Under the pieces are notes generated by a model. The model was not told the origin of the DNA. It saw nothing but the letters and a program-made list of their open reading frames with translations, and searched no databases. From CALVNN01 sp964393975 (GTDB lineage Bacteria; Bacillota; Clostridia; Christensenellales; UBA1242), in NCBI GenBank assembly GCA_964393975.1, contig CAYMVO010000020.1, positions 1 to 14,754 of the forward strand: a stretch of 14,754 nucleotides of DNA, given 5' to 3'. Below are positions 6,947 to 14,272 of the stretch, piece after piece (the stretch's first letter is position 1; each line of letters begins with the position of its first letter). The translations under genes and the position numbers were made by a program.

Positions 6947-6975
6947 AGTATACATTAAAATCTCAATTTTGTCAA
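6947..6975 (-). promoter_or_regulatory. greA promoter
   Basis: A perfect TTGACA (6975-6970), 17 bases, then TATACT (6952-6947, 5/6). The -35 begins 6 bases after the dnaA stop codon. The predicted leader is about 114 bases, long for this genome, and contains the 6846-6903 structure. Confidence 0.85.
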
Positions 6976-6980
6976 TAATA

Positions 6981-8303
6981 TTATTGCAACTTCTGTTTTA
7001 TATTATTAACATCTTGTGTTATCCTCGTATTGACACCTATACTACCAGCAATTTTATTACGTGCATACATAATTGTAGTGTGGTCAAGTTTGAAAATTTC
7101 TTTCCCTATTGCAGTAAGTGGCATATTTAATAAATCTGATATAAGATATATGCAAATATGCCGAGCCTCTGCAATCTCTTTATTTCGTCTTGTACCCATT
7201 ATCGCTTCTTTAGACACACCATAATATGAACAAACCTCATTGACAATCCTATCTACAGTCACCCTTGATTTATCCTCCATCACTACATTATTTAATGTCT
7301 CTTTGGCATCATCGATGGTAGATTTAGTCTTCCCAAGTAATTGCGTTAAAAAACTTGTTTTTGTCAAAACCCCCTCAAGCTCACGAACATTTGTAGTAAC
7401 ATTCTCCGCAATAAACGCCATAGCCTCAGGCTCAATATTTATATTTTCCATTTGTGCCTTTTTCTGCAAAATGACATAGCGAGTCTCAAAATCTGGTTGT
7501 TGAATATCCTGTATCAACCCCATGCTAAATCTACTCACAAGCCTCTCTTCCAAAGTGGAAATTTCTTTCGGTGGCCTATCAGATGAAATTATGATTTGTT
7601 TACCATTTTGATACAAATCATTAAACGTATGAAAAAATTCTTCCTGCGTTGCTTTTTTTGCTTTTATAAACTGGATATCATCCACCATAAGGACATCAAG
7701 ATTACGATACTTTTCTCTAAAATCGCCAATATTTTTAGTGGAATCTTGCAACGTCTTTATATAATCATTCATAAAATTTTCGCAAGTGACATACAAAACT
7801 TTTAAATTAGGTGAATGCTCAAGTATATAATTTCCTATTGCATGAAGTAGGTGTGTCTTACCCAAACCAACACCACCATGTATAAACAGTGGATTAAATC
7901 TAGTCCCCGGGCTTTCCGCCACAGACCTAACCGCTGAATACGCAAATTGATTACTTTTTCCAACGACAAAATTTTCAAATGTATATTTTTGATTAAATGG
8001 GTTAGGTTTCTTTTCTTGGTCTTTTAATTTATCCTCATAAATCTTGATATACTCGTCATACTCAGCAGGCCCCAAAATCTCATACTCATCCACCCCAAAA
8101 TGTTGTTCAAGTGCCTCACTTATCAAAAACGAATAACTATTATTGACGATTTGTTTCGTCATAGAGTTACTAGCTTTTAGATACAACTTGCCGTCTTTTA
8201 TTTCAATAGGAATAAGCTTTTTAATAAACATATCATAGCTAATAGCAGTCACCTGATTAACCAGATCATCCAAAACTTCCTTCCATTTTTCTTCAATATT
8301 CAT
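6981..8303 (-). CDS. dnaA: Chromosomal replication initiator DnaA
   Basis: The 440-residue protein has all four domains: domain I (1-77, helicase/regulator contacts), a short linker (78-103), the AAA+ domain III (about 104-325) and DNA-binding domain IV (about 345-440). Walker A is GGVGLGKT (143-150), Walker B LMVDDIQF (205-212), sensor I SSDRPP (240-245), and the likely arginine finger is R258 in LVSRFS. DnaA-ATP melts oriC and loads the replicative helicase. In the helix-turn-helix signature the usual FGGRDHTT reads IFKLDHTT (403-411): DHTT is kept but GGR is replaced by FKL. The start is set by GGAG (8314-8317); an ATG at 8307 is out of frame and stops after four codons. The gene lies 39 bases after the 399-residue gene with no promoter between them. 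dnaN is not downstream but faces it from 4116-5216. Confidence 0.98.
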   Translation of the reverse strand: MNIEEKWKEVLDDLVNQVTAISYDMFIKKLIPIEIKDGKLYLKASNSMTKQIVNNSYSFLISEALEQHFGVDEYEILGPAEYDEYIKIYEDKLKDQEKKPNPFNQKYTFENFVVGKSNQFAYSAVRSVAESPGTRFNPLFIHGGVGLGKTHLLHAIGNYILEHSPNLKVLYVTCENFMNDYIKTLQDSTKNIGDFREKYRNLDVLMVDDIQFIKAKKATQEEFFHTFNDLYQNGKQIIISSDRPPKEISTLEERLVSRFSMGLIQDIQQPDFETRYVILQKKAQMENINIEPEAMAFIAENVTTNVRELEGVLTKTSFLTQLLGKTKSTIDDAKETLNNVVMEDKSRVTVDRIVNEVCSYYGVSKEAIMGTRRNKEIAEARHICIYLISDLLNMPLTAIGKEIFKLDHTTIMYARNKIAGSIGVNTRITQDVNNIKQKLQ

Positions 8304-8342
8304 TCATTATTTTCTCCGTTTTCATTACTAAATCACCTTGAA

Positions 8343-9542
8343 TTATTTCCCGAGTTCTTGATTCGTCTTATTTGTACCGTACGTACTGAAATATTCGTTT
8401 GTTTGGTTTTCAGAGGTAAGTGTTCCATTTTGGTTCCACCCTGTTTCCTTCTTCTGATGGGGAGTATAATTTTCTGGTGTACCTTTAGAGAGGGCATTTT
8501 TACCTTTATCACCTTTACCCCCATCTTTATTTTTGCCTTTTTCTTTCTTTTTATCTTTTTTACCTTTATCACCGCTACTCTTTCCGGTAGATTTAGAAGC
8601 CTTCGTACTCTTACTACTCACATTCTTTATTATATTTTGGCTCTTCTCGGATAGTTCCTTTGCCTTTTCTTCGACCAAATCATTTCTAGACTCTATCTCA
8701 GCAATGCCTTGATTTCTTTTAGCCTCAGCGGATTTTACCTCCGCATAATAAGCCCCTTTCAGCTCTGGGTTTTTATTGAAATGATTATCCAATGACTGAT
8801 CTAAAAGTTCATTCAAATACGAGTAATATCTTGGATCATTTGGATCAAGGAAAACAGCGGTCTTTTCACGCAATGCTTTGAATGCCTTTAGTATTTCAGC
8901 ATACTCGGACTTTTCCAATATTGCTAGCCTTTCTTCATAGTATTCTTTCTCTACATCGTTTAACAAATCACCGAGCGCTAATTGCTGGTATTTCAAAAAC
9001 AATATCCTTGCTAGTATCACATCAAAATCGCTTGGATCACTCTTAGCATCATCATTGTCATATATATTGAAAACCTTTTCCGTCTTAGCTAAAAACTCAT
9101 CATCATCTACATCAGTAAAGAACGCCGTAGCAAACATATTTGTATTTTGTATATAACCATTTATCTTGTTGACTGGCTCCATAAGCTTTAGCGTAGCAGA
9201 TGCCTTACCATTTTTTCTAGTCGTTACTACACAAAACTGCAAAACCCCCTTGTCGCCAAACGCTTCAGTAGATGTCAAAAACTGCATAGTTTGATACTTG
9301 GCGAGTTTTATTTTAGGTATATTGACTAACGCTTTCAAAATATCATCATCTATATAATAATCACCATTTTCATTATACATACCTAGCATATAGTTATTTC
9401 TAATATCATTATGTTGAGTGGTGATATAGTTATCTATATCTTGCTCATTTGTGAGCACCCCTCCCTCAACATCAACTCTTTTATATGTACGAGGTGTGGT
9501 CGTAGCCTCTTCCAAAGATTTTTCCGTAACATTCTCTTCCAT
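8343..9542 (-). CDS. Unrecognised 399-residue protein with Lys/Gly-rich tail, upstream of dnaA
   Basis: I do not recognise this family. No signal peptide or membrane helix is visible, so it is probably cytoplasmic. Residues 30-305 look folded: a mixed region to about 160 (with IDDDILKALVNIPKIKL at 64-80 and an acidic FFTDVDDDEFL at 141-151), then long charged helices (about 172-305). Residues 308-350 are a disordered Lys/Gly/Ser tract (for example KKDKKKEKGKNKDGGKGDKG), followed by an Asn/Thr/Gln-rich end. The basic tail could bind nucleic acid or acidic partners; that is inference. I chose ATG at 9542 because AAAGG lies about 10 bases upstream; in-frame ATGs at 9581 and 9563 lack a ribosome binding site. 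A strong promoter lies at 9633-9661. The gene ends 39 bases before dnaA, so the two are probably co-transcribed. Confidence 0.85.
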   Translation of the reverse strand: MEENVTEKSLEEATTTPRTYKRVDVEGGVLTNEQDIDNYITTQHNDIRNNYMLGMYNENGDYYIDDDILKALVNIPKIKLAKYQTMQFLTSTEAFGDKGVLQFCVVTTRKNGKASATLKLMEPVNKINGYIQNTNMFATAFFTDVDDDEFLAKTEKVFNIYDNDDAKSDPSDFDVILARILFLKYQQLALGDLLNDVEKEYYEERLAILEKSEYAEILKAFKALREKTAVFLDPNDPRYYSYLNELLDQSLDNHFNKNPELKGAYYAEVKSAEAKRNQGIAEIESRNDLVEEKAKELSEKSQNIIKNVSSKSTKASKSTGKSSGDKGKKDKKKEKGKNKDGGKGDKGKNALSKGTPENYTPHQKKETGWNQNGTLTSENQTNEYFSTYGTNKTNQELGK

Positions 9543-9632
9543 AAAAACCCAACCTTTTATCATATTAAAATATAATGGCAATTCAAAGAATTTATCTCAT
9601 TCAAAACCATCGTCACCATCAATTTTACAAAA

Positions 9633-9661
9633 ATTATATCATACATAATACATTTTTGCAA
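9633..9661 (-). promoter_or_regulatory. Promoter of the 399-residue gene/dnaA operon (extended -10)
   Basis: Minus-strand TTGCAA (9661-9656), 17 bases, perfect TATAAT (9638-9633) preceded by TGA, giving core TATGATATAAT, identical to the dnaN promoter core. The leader to ATG 9542 is about 85 bases and contains no strong structure. I find no other promoter before dnaA. Confidence 0.8.
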
Positions 9662-9685
9662 GCATCGTAAACATAAATTTTAAAG

Positions 9686-9719
9686 CAAAAACGCCTTATC
9701 TTAAAAAAGATTATGGCGT
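9686..9719 (-). terminator. Terminator of the anchored protein/lipoprotein operon
   Basis: Minus-strand stem ACGCC-a-TA-a-TCTT with AAGATAAGGCGT (9719-9707 with 9702-9691; one mismatch, one bulge), tight T-rich loop, then UUUUU (9691-9687 region). It lies 29 bases past the lipoprotein stop, separating this operon from the dnaA operon. Confidence 0.8.
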
Positions 9720-9747
9720 CTTAAGCTATATTAAAGTCATTTCTATA

Positions 9748-10782
9748 TTATTGCTTTACATAAAACTCATCTACAATGGCGCTTAGACTGTTGATAGTAT
9801 CTAAAAGAACACCATTTTCAAATTCATTTACAACCTGTTCATAAGCATTTTTATCCAAATCAGACAACTTACCTTTCAATTTTTCTTTTGCGGTCTCATA
9901 TTTATCTTTTTGATTTAAATAAACATCTAAATTGTTTTGCAATACACAAAGTTTACTTATCATAGAAGCATTTCTACTTGCATCATTAATTATTTCAGAA
10001 AAAATCCTTGTTTCATCATCAATATTATCCACAACTGCTTGATATCTTGACGCGATTTTTAGGACTTTGGACAATTTTTCTCCATCATCCTCATCTTTTA
10101 GGTTAAACACAACATCCAACACTCTAGAGATTGTATAATCATAAGCGTTCTTAATAGTCGCTTTATCTAAACCCAATTCATCCTTTCTATAGTCGACCAA
10201 AGGATGATTTTCCGTATAAACATTTACAAAATAATTATTAAAATCAAATGCTGACTCTATTAAAGCATCATACTTGTTATACAAAACTTGCATCTTATTT
10301 CTTATAGTTGATGTTTCAACAAAACTATAAGTATATTGTTGAGAGCTATCCTTCTCTGTAAAATATGACTTGTAGTACTCTAACGCCGAAACAGCAGTCT
10401 CACAATCAGCGACTCTATCTTTAAATACCTTAAAAAGTTCATATAGAGCAGAGCTATCTTTCGCTTTTATCTCGCTCTTTTCATCTTTAATATTAAGATT
10501 TGATTTATAGTTATTAAAGAATTGCATACTAATTCCACTAGTCACCTCATAGACATTTATCAAATCGGTGAAGTAATTATCGCCACATTCCTTTATTCTA
10601 TCATAAACATCTTCATCAAAATTTATATGCAGGTTTTTATCTTTAAACATTTTTGCGTTACTAGTAGCGAGAGTCTCATAACTATTATAAACCTTTGTAG
10701 AAGGGACTTCGCCACACGCGAACAAAGAAACCGAAAGAGTGATTAACAAACAAGTCAATGCTATGTTTTTTAATAATTTCAT
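9748..10782 (-). CDS. Unrecognised helical lipoprotein
   Basis: This 344-residue protein begins with a clear lipoprotein signal: basic MKLLKN, a hydrophobic core, and lipobox LFAC with the acylated cysteine at 23 followed by Gly. The mature part is highly charged and almost entirely helical, with no enzyme motif I can recognise; one further Cys pair (91 and 130 region) may be incidental. It should sit on the outer face of the cytoplasmic membrane. Its ATG follows the stop of the upstream anchored protein with no gap (TAAATG), and its ribosome binding site AAAGGAGG lies inside the last codons of that gene, so the two are translationally coupled and probably act together. The function is unknown; a scaffold, sensor or binding role is only a guess. 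Confidence 0.85.
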   Translation of the reverse strand: MKLLKNIALTCLLITLSVSLFACGEVPSTKVYNSYETLATSNAKMFKDKNLHINFDEDVYDRIKECGDNYFTDLINVYEVTSGISMQFFNNYKSNLNIKDEKSEIKAKDSSALYELFKVFKDRVADCETAVSALEYYKSYFTEKDSSQQYTYSFVETSTIRNKMQVLYNKYDALIESAFDFNNYFVNVYTENHPLVDYRKDELGLDKATIKNAYDYTISRVLDVVFNLKDEDDGEKLSKVLKIASRYQAVVDNIDDETRIFSEIINDASRNASMISKLCVLQNNLDVYLNQKDKYETAKEKLKGKLSDLDKNAYEQVVNEFENGVLLDTINSLSAIVDEFYVKQ

Positions 10783-11616
10783 TTAATTGCCTCCTTTGAC
10801 TGATCCAGTAGCAGTCTCAACGTAATTTAAAACATATTGCGCCTTATTAGTTAAATCTGCGTCTTTATTGAAGAGTCCCAAATAAACATCACTATTTTTA
10901 AACAAACTCTTCAAATCTAACTCCCATAAATAATACAAAAACTTATTACCACCCTCAAACTCTACACTGTTAATATGATTTTTAGATTCGTCTAATAACG
11001 CTAAATAATATTTTAATGAAGTCTCATCGGCTACTTTTGTACTATAAATAGACGCAATAGCCCTAAATGCTACATCGTAAGTATAATGTGAGCCATAGAA
11101 ACCCACCTCCAAGCAATCAAACACCAACAAGTTCAGTTCACTTATTTGACTAATTTGATCTTGCATTTGAGTGTTTAATTTCGCCTCTATCTCATTGATA
11201 GCGCTACTAGAAGCATCACTCTCAACTGCTTTTTTATAATTACCTAAATCAACATTAAACTTTTCCACCAAACTAATATAATCTTTTGCTTTATTCTTCA
11301 AAGTTTCACTAGCGTCTTTTTCATTTTCATATAAAAGCATTTTAGAATAATTTTGCTTTAACGAATTAAGTTCGTTTTCAATTATTTGGTAGTTTGGAAA
11401 GATTTCCACAATTTGTTCTGATTTTTGACCTTTTTCGATTACAGTATCTTGAATCGTTTTTTGCATAGTAGTTATCTCGCCTGACTCGCTAAACGCTTTA
11501 CTTAGTGTGTTATAAGCGTCTACCGCGTTGTTTGGTCTAAAAAAAACAAAGACGCAAAGCACCACAATAAGAGCGACCACCAAACCAGAAATCACAAATC
11601 TTAGCATAATCTTCAT
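10783..11616 (-). CDS. Unrecognised membrane-anchored helical protein
   Basis: The 277-residue protein has an N-terminal membrane helix (about 6-27) ending in FFRPN, with no lipobox or clear cleavage site, so it is probably an anchor with the rest outside. The exported part is helical and coiled-coil-like (about 35-165 rich in Gln, Lys and Glu), then a more aromatic part around residue 175 (VGFYGSHYTYDVAF). I recognise no family. It shares general build and size with the lipoprotein encoded directly after it, but I see no convincing sequence repeat between them. It is first in the two-gene operon, with GAGGAG (11625-11630) before the ATG and a promoter at 11659-11687. The position opposite nrdD appears to reflect a shared divergent control region rather than shared function. 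Confidence 0.85.
   Translation of the reverse strand: MKIMLRFVISGLVVALIVVLCVFVFFRPNNAVDAYNTLSKAFSESGEITTMQKTIQDTVIEKGQKSEQIVEIFPNYQIIENELNSLKQNYSKMLLYENEKDASETLKNKAKDYISLVEKFNVDLGNYKKAVESDASSSAINEIEAKLNTQMQDQISQISELNLLVFDCLEVGFYGSHYTYDVAFRAIASIYSTKVADETSLKYYLALLDESKNHINSVEFEGGNKFLYYLWELDLKSLFKNSDVYLGLFNKDADLTNKAQYVLNYVETATGSVKGGN
10789..10796 (-). promoter_or_regulatory. Ribosome binding site of the lipoprotein gene inside the upstream gene
   Basis: AAAGGAGG is read as Lys-Gly-Gly in the last codons of the anchored protein. It lies 6 bases before the lipoprotein ATG, spanning the stop codon, so it both decides the start and implies translational coupling. Confidence 0.8.
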
Positions 11617-11658
11617 AATATAATCTCCTCTTGTCGTCTGGAATTGAATTTTAATAAC

Positions 11659-11687
11659 ATTCTAACATTTTTTTTACAATAAGTCAA
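11659..11687 (-). promoter_or_regulatory. Promoter of the anchored protein/lipoprotein operon
   Basis: Minus-strand TTGACT (11687-11682), 17 bases, TAGAAT (11664-11659, 5/6) with TGT directly before it (extended -10). It points away from nrdD. Confidence 0.75.
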
Positions 11688-11728
11688 TAATAGTATAAAA
11701 GTTTAAACATTCAAAACATAAAAAGTCA

Positions 11729-11776
11729 CCTAATAAAATAGTGTAGCAACCATCTCAAATACACTATATTTAGTAA
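11729..11776 (+). promoter_or_regulatory. Two tandem NrdR boxes upstream of nrdD
   Basis: Box 2 (11761-11776, ACACTATATTTAGTAA) matches the known NrdR consensus aCaCwAtATaTwGtgt at 13 of 16 positions. Box 1 (11729-11744) has a poor left half but a right half, ATAGTGT, that matches fully. The boxes start 32 bases apart, about three helical turns, which is the arrangement expected for cooperative NrdR binding. NrdR represses ribonucleotide reductase genes when dATP is high. A TATATT (-10-like) at 11765-11770 lies inside box 2, so repression could also act on an upstream start. Confidence 0.75.
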
Positions 11777-11811
11777 AAATAAAAATTTTTGTTTTTTTTT
11801 ACTTGTTTTGT

Positions 11812-11840
11812 TTGACAATTGATTTAGAAATATTTAAACT
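11812..11840 (+). promoter_or_regulatory. nrdD promoter
   Basis: Perfect TTGACA (11812-11817), 17 bases, TAAACT (11835-11840, 4/6). A run of ten T residues lies shortly upstream and could act as an UP-element-like curved tract. The NrdR boxes end 35 bases upstream of the -35. The 11617-11965 gap (349 bases) holds this promoter, the divergent promoter, the NrdR boxes and a leader hairpin, and no gene. Confidence 0.6.
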
Positions 11841-11858
11841 AATTTATGTCAAAAGTTA

Positions 11859-11880
11859 AGTGGATTTTTGTTTTTCCACT
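11859..11880 (+). other. Small hairpin in the nrdD leader
   Basis: AGTGGA (11859-11864) and TCCACT (11875-11880) pair across a T-rich 10-base loop, just after the predicted transcription start. Twelve bases further on is TTATC-TT-GATAA, a second short inverted repeat. No riboswitch class is recognised; the function is unknown. Confidence 0.4.
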
Positions 11881-11965
11881 AAAACATCTTATCTTGATAA
11901 AACAAAGACTAAGTTTGATTCACATATAGGTTTTGGCGATTATTAAAACAATTGGAGGATTTTAA

Positions 11966-14272
11966 ATGGTATTTGAAATACGCAAAAGAGATGGTAGGAC
12001 TAGCCAATATGATTTAAACAAAATTACTAGTGCTATATCAAAAGCAATGAAAAGTCAAGAAATAAACGATGACGCGACAGCAAAAGAATTAGCAAATAAA
12101 GTACAAAACAATTTATTCTTAATGTACGCAGGTGAAACACCTAACGTAGAGCAAATACAAGACATCGTAGAAGAGGTGCTTTTAGATTATAATAAAAAAG
12201 TAGCCAAAGCCTATATAGAATATAGAACAGATAGGACTCGTGTCCGTGAAATGAATAGTCATTTAATGCAAATTTTAGACGAACTCACTAAAGCCGATGC
12301 AAAAGATTGCGATATGAAGCGTGAAAATGGCAATGTTGATGGTGACACTCCTATGGGTACTATGCTAAAATATGGTAGCGAGAGCGCTAAATACTATTAT
12401 GATAAGTTTTTACTGACTCCAGCACAAAGCAATGCGCATCGTGAAGGTGACATACATATACATGATTTTGATTTTTACGCGCTAACTACGACATGCTGTC
12501 AAATAGACCTTATCAAACTATTTGAGGGCGGGTTTGGCACGGGGCACGGTTTCCTTCGTGAACCTAACGACATAATTAGTTATAGCGCATTAGCATGTAT
12601 AGCAATCCAAGCCAATCAAAACGACCAGCATGGCGGACAAAGCATACCAAACTTTGACTACGCTATGGCAAAAGGTGTAGCAAAGACTTACGCTAGAATT
12701 TATAAGCAAAACTTCACAAATGTTTTAGATTTTATGCTAGGCGCAAAAGCTAGCGAAAGGGCAAAAAAAGAATTTGAAAATATGAAAGTGCAAGGTTTTA
12801 TACCTAGTCTTTCTAGACCAAATGAGTACGTAGAAAAAGAAAGAGAGACTTTTGCTTACTTGGGTGATGAATTGGATAAGATTTTAAATTATATCATCCC
12901 TAAGACATACGCTGAGACAAACCGCCAAACATATCAAGCAATGGAAGCACTCATTCACAATCTAAACACTATGCACTCAAGAGCGGGCGCGCAGGTACCT
13001 TTTTCTTCTATAAATTATGGCACAGACACATCAAAGGAAGGTCAAATGGTTATGGAAAACCTACTCAACGCCACCGATGCGGGACTAGGTAACGGTGAAA
13101 CACCTATTTTCCCCATTCAAATCTTCAAGGTAAAAGACGGCATAAATTACAATCTCGGCGAGCCAAACTATTATCTTTTCAAGCGTGCTTGTGCAGTTAG
13201 CGCAAAAAGACTTTTTCCAAATTTTAGTTTTATTGACGCACCTTTCAACCTGCCTTATTACAAAGAAGGTCATCCGGAGACTGAAGTCGCTTATATGGGT
13301 TGTCGTACTAGGGTGTTAGGCAATAATTATGACAAGTCCCGAGAAATAGTTTATGGACGTGGAAACCTAAGTTTTACATCCATAAACCTACCTAGATTAG
13401 GGATAAGAGCAAAGCATGACATAAATACGTTTTTTGAGCTATTAGATAACGAATTGGCTCTAGTAAAAGATCAACTATTAGACAGATTTAAAATTCAATG
13501 TTCAAAAAGAGTGAGGAATTTCCCTTTTCTAATGGGACAAGGCGTGTGGTTGGACAGCGAAAAATTATCTCCTAATGATGATTTACATGAAGTACTAAGA
13601 CACGGAACACTTTCTATAGGGTTTATTGGGCTTGCAGAGACGCTAGTCGCCTTGACTGGCAAGCACCACGGAGAGAGCGAAGAAATGCAAAATTTAGGAC
13701 TAGAGATTATAAAGCACATGCGAGAGTACTGCGATCTAGCAAGCAAATCTACAGGACTCAACTTTACACTTTTAGCAACACCTGCAGAGGGCTTGAGTGG
13801 GCGTTTTGTAAAAATGGATAAAAAGCGTTATGGTGTAATCACAGGCGTCACTGATAGAGAATACTACACAAATAGTTTTCATATCCCAGTGTACTACCAA
13901 ATAAGCGCCGAAGAAAAAATCAAAAAAGAAGCACCTTATCACGCTCTGACTAATGCAGGTCACATTACCTATGTCGAGCTAGACGGCAATATGGCGAATA
14001 ATGTTGAAGCTTTTGAAAGTATCATACGTTGCATGAAAGAAAGCGGTATAGGCTATGGTAGCGTAAACCACCCAGTAGACCGTGACGCTAAATGCGGTTA
14101 TGTCGGTATAATTGGAGATACTTGTCCAAAATGCGGTAGGATAGAAGGCGATGAGCCTTTCGAAAGAATCAGACGCATAACAGGATATCTAGTAGGCACG
14201 TTGGATAGATTTAACAACGCTAAGCGCGCCGAAGAAAAGGATAGGGTAAAACATAATGTCGGAAAATATTAG
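11966..14272 (+). CDS. nrdD: Anaerobic ribonucleoside-triphosphate reductase (class III)
   Basis: The 768-residue enzyme reduces NTPs to dNTPs by glycyl-radical chemistry, without oxygen. An ATP-cone allosteric domain lies at about 2-92 (IRKRDGR). The catalytic barrel has HREGDIHIHD (158-167), the CC pair 177-178, QHGGQS (221-226), and MGCRTRVLGN with C446, the likely thiyl-radical cysteine of the finger loop. The C-terminal zinc site shows C710, C720 and C723. The glycyl-radical motif is RRITGYLVG with G740. The length fits family members with one ATP-cone. GGAGG (11954-11958) fixes the start. It overlaps nrdG, which encodes its activase. NrdR boxes upstream indicate dATP-dependent repression. 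The oxygen-labile enzyme suggests growth without air. Two mild oddities are Thr before the radical Gly, where the usual motif has Cys, Ser or Ala, and only three obvious zinc cysteines. Confidence 0.98.
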   Translation: MVFEIRKRDGRTSQYDLNKITSAISKAMKSQEINDDATAKELANKVQNNLFLMYAGETPNVEQIQDIVEEVLLDYNKKVAKAYIEYRTDRTRVREMNSHLMQILDELTKADAKDCDMKRENGNVDGDTPMGTMLKYGSESAKYYYDKFLLTPAQSNAHREGDIHIHDFDFYALTTTCCQIDLIKLFEGGFGTGHGFLREPNDIISYSALACIAIQANQNDQHGGQSIPNFDYAMAKGVAKTYARIYKQNFTNVLDFMLGAKASERAKKEFENMKVQGFIPSLSRPNEYVEKERETFAYLGDELDKILNYIIPKTYAETNRQTYQAMEALIHNLNTMHSRAGAQVPFSSINYGTDTSKEGQMVMENLLNATDAGLGNGETPIFPIQIFKVKDGINYNLGEPNYYLFKRACAVSAKRLFPNFSFIDAPFNLPYYKEGHPETEVAYMGCRTRVLGNNYDKSREIVYGRGNLSFTSINLPRLGIRAKHDINTFFELLDNELALVKDQLLDRFKIQCSKRVRNFPFLMGQGVWLDSEKLSPNDDLHEVLRHGTLSIGFIGLAETLVALTGKHHGESEEMQNLGLEIIKHMREYCDLASKSTGLNFTLLATPAEGLSGRFVKMDKKRYGVITGVTDREYYTNSFHIPVYYQISAEEKIKKEAPYHALTNAGHITYVELDGNMANNVEAFESIIRCMKESGIGYGSVNHPVDRDAKCGYVGIIGDTCPKCGRIEGDEPFERIRRITGYLVGTLDRFNNAKRAEEKDRVKHNVGKY

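Noticed and set aside
8493..8621. Low-complexity pyrimidine-rich run as a DNA repeat element
   Set aside because: It is explained by the Lys/Gly/Ser codons of the protein tail; units are irregular and not tandem copies.
8358..8654. 98-codon open frame on the plus strand
   Set aside because: It is the reverse complement of the low-complexity Lys/Gly-rich tail of the 399-residue protein and has no ribosome binding site; it is a shadow.
9543..9581. Upstream in-frame starts giving a 412-residue form of the dnaA-operon protein
   Set aside because: Neither upstream ATG has a ribosome binding site, whereas ATG at 9542 has AAAGG at workable spacing.
10025..10033. Perfect DnaA box TTATCCACA
   Set aside because: It is a single copy inside the lipoprotein gene. 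The nearest related site, TTATCCAAA at 9851-9859, is about 170 bases away and also coding. There is no cluster or A+T-rich unwinding element, so it is probably chance.
11859..11904. nrdD leader hairpins as a riboswitch
   Set aside because: Only two short stems are present; no conserved core of a cobalamin, purine or other known riboswitch is visible, and NrdR boxes already explain control.
13495..13761. 88-codon open frame on the minus strand inside nrdD
   Set aside because: nrdD is unambiguous across this stretch; the frame has no ribosome binding site or family features.
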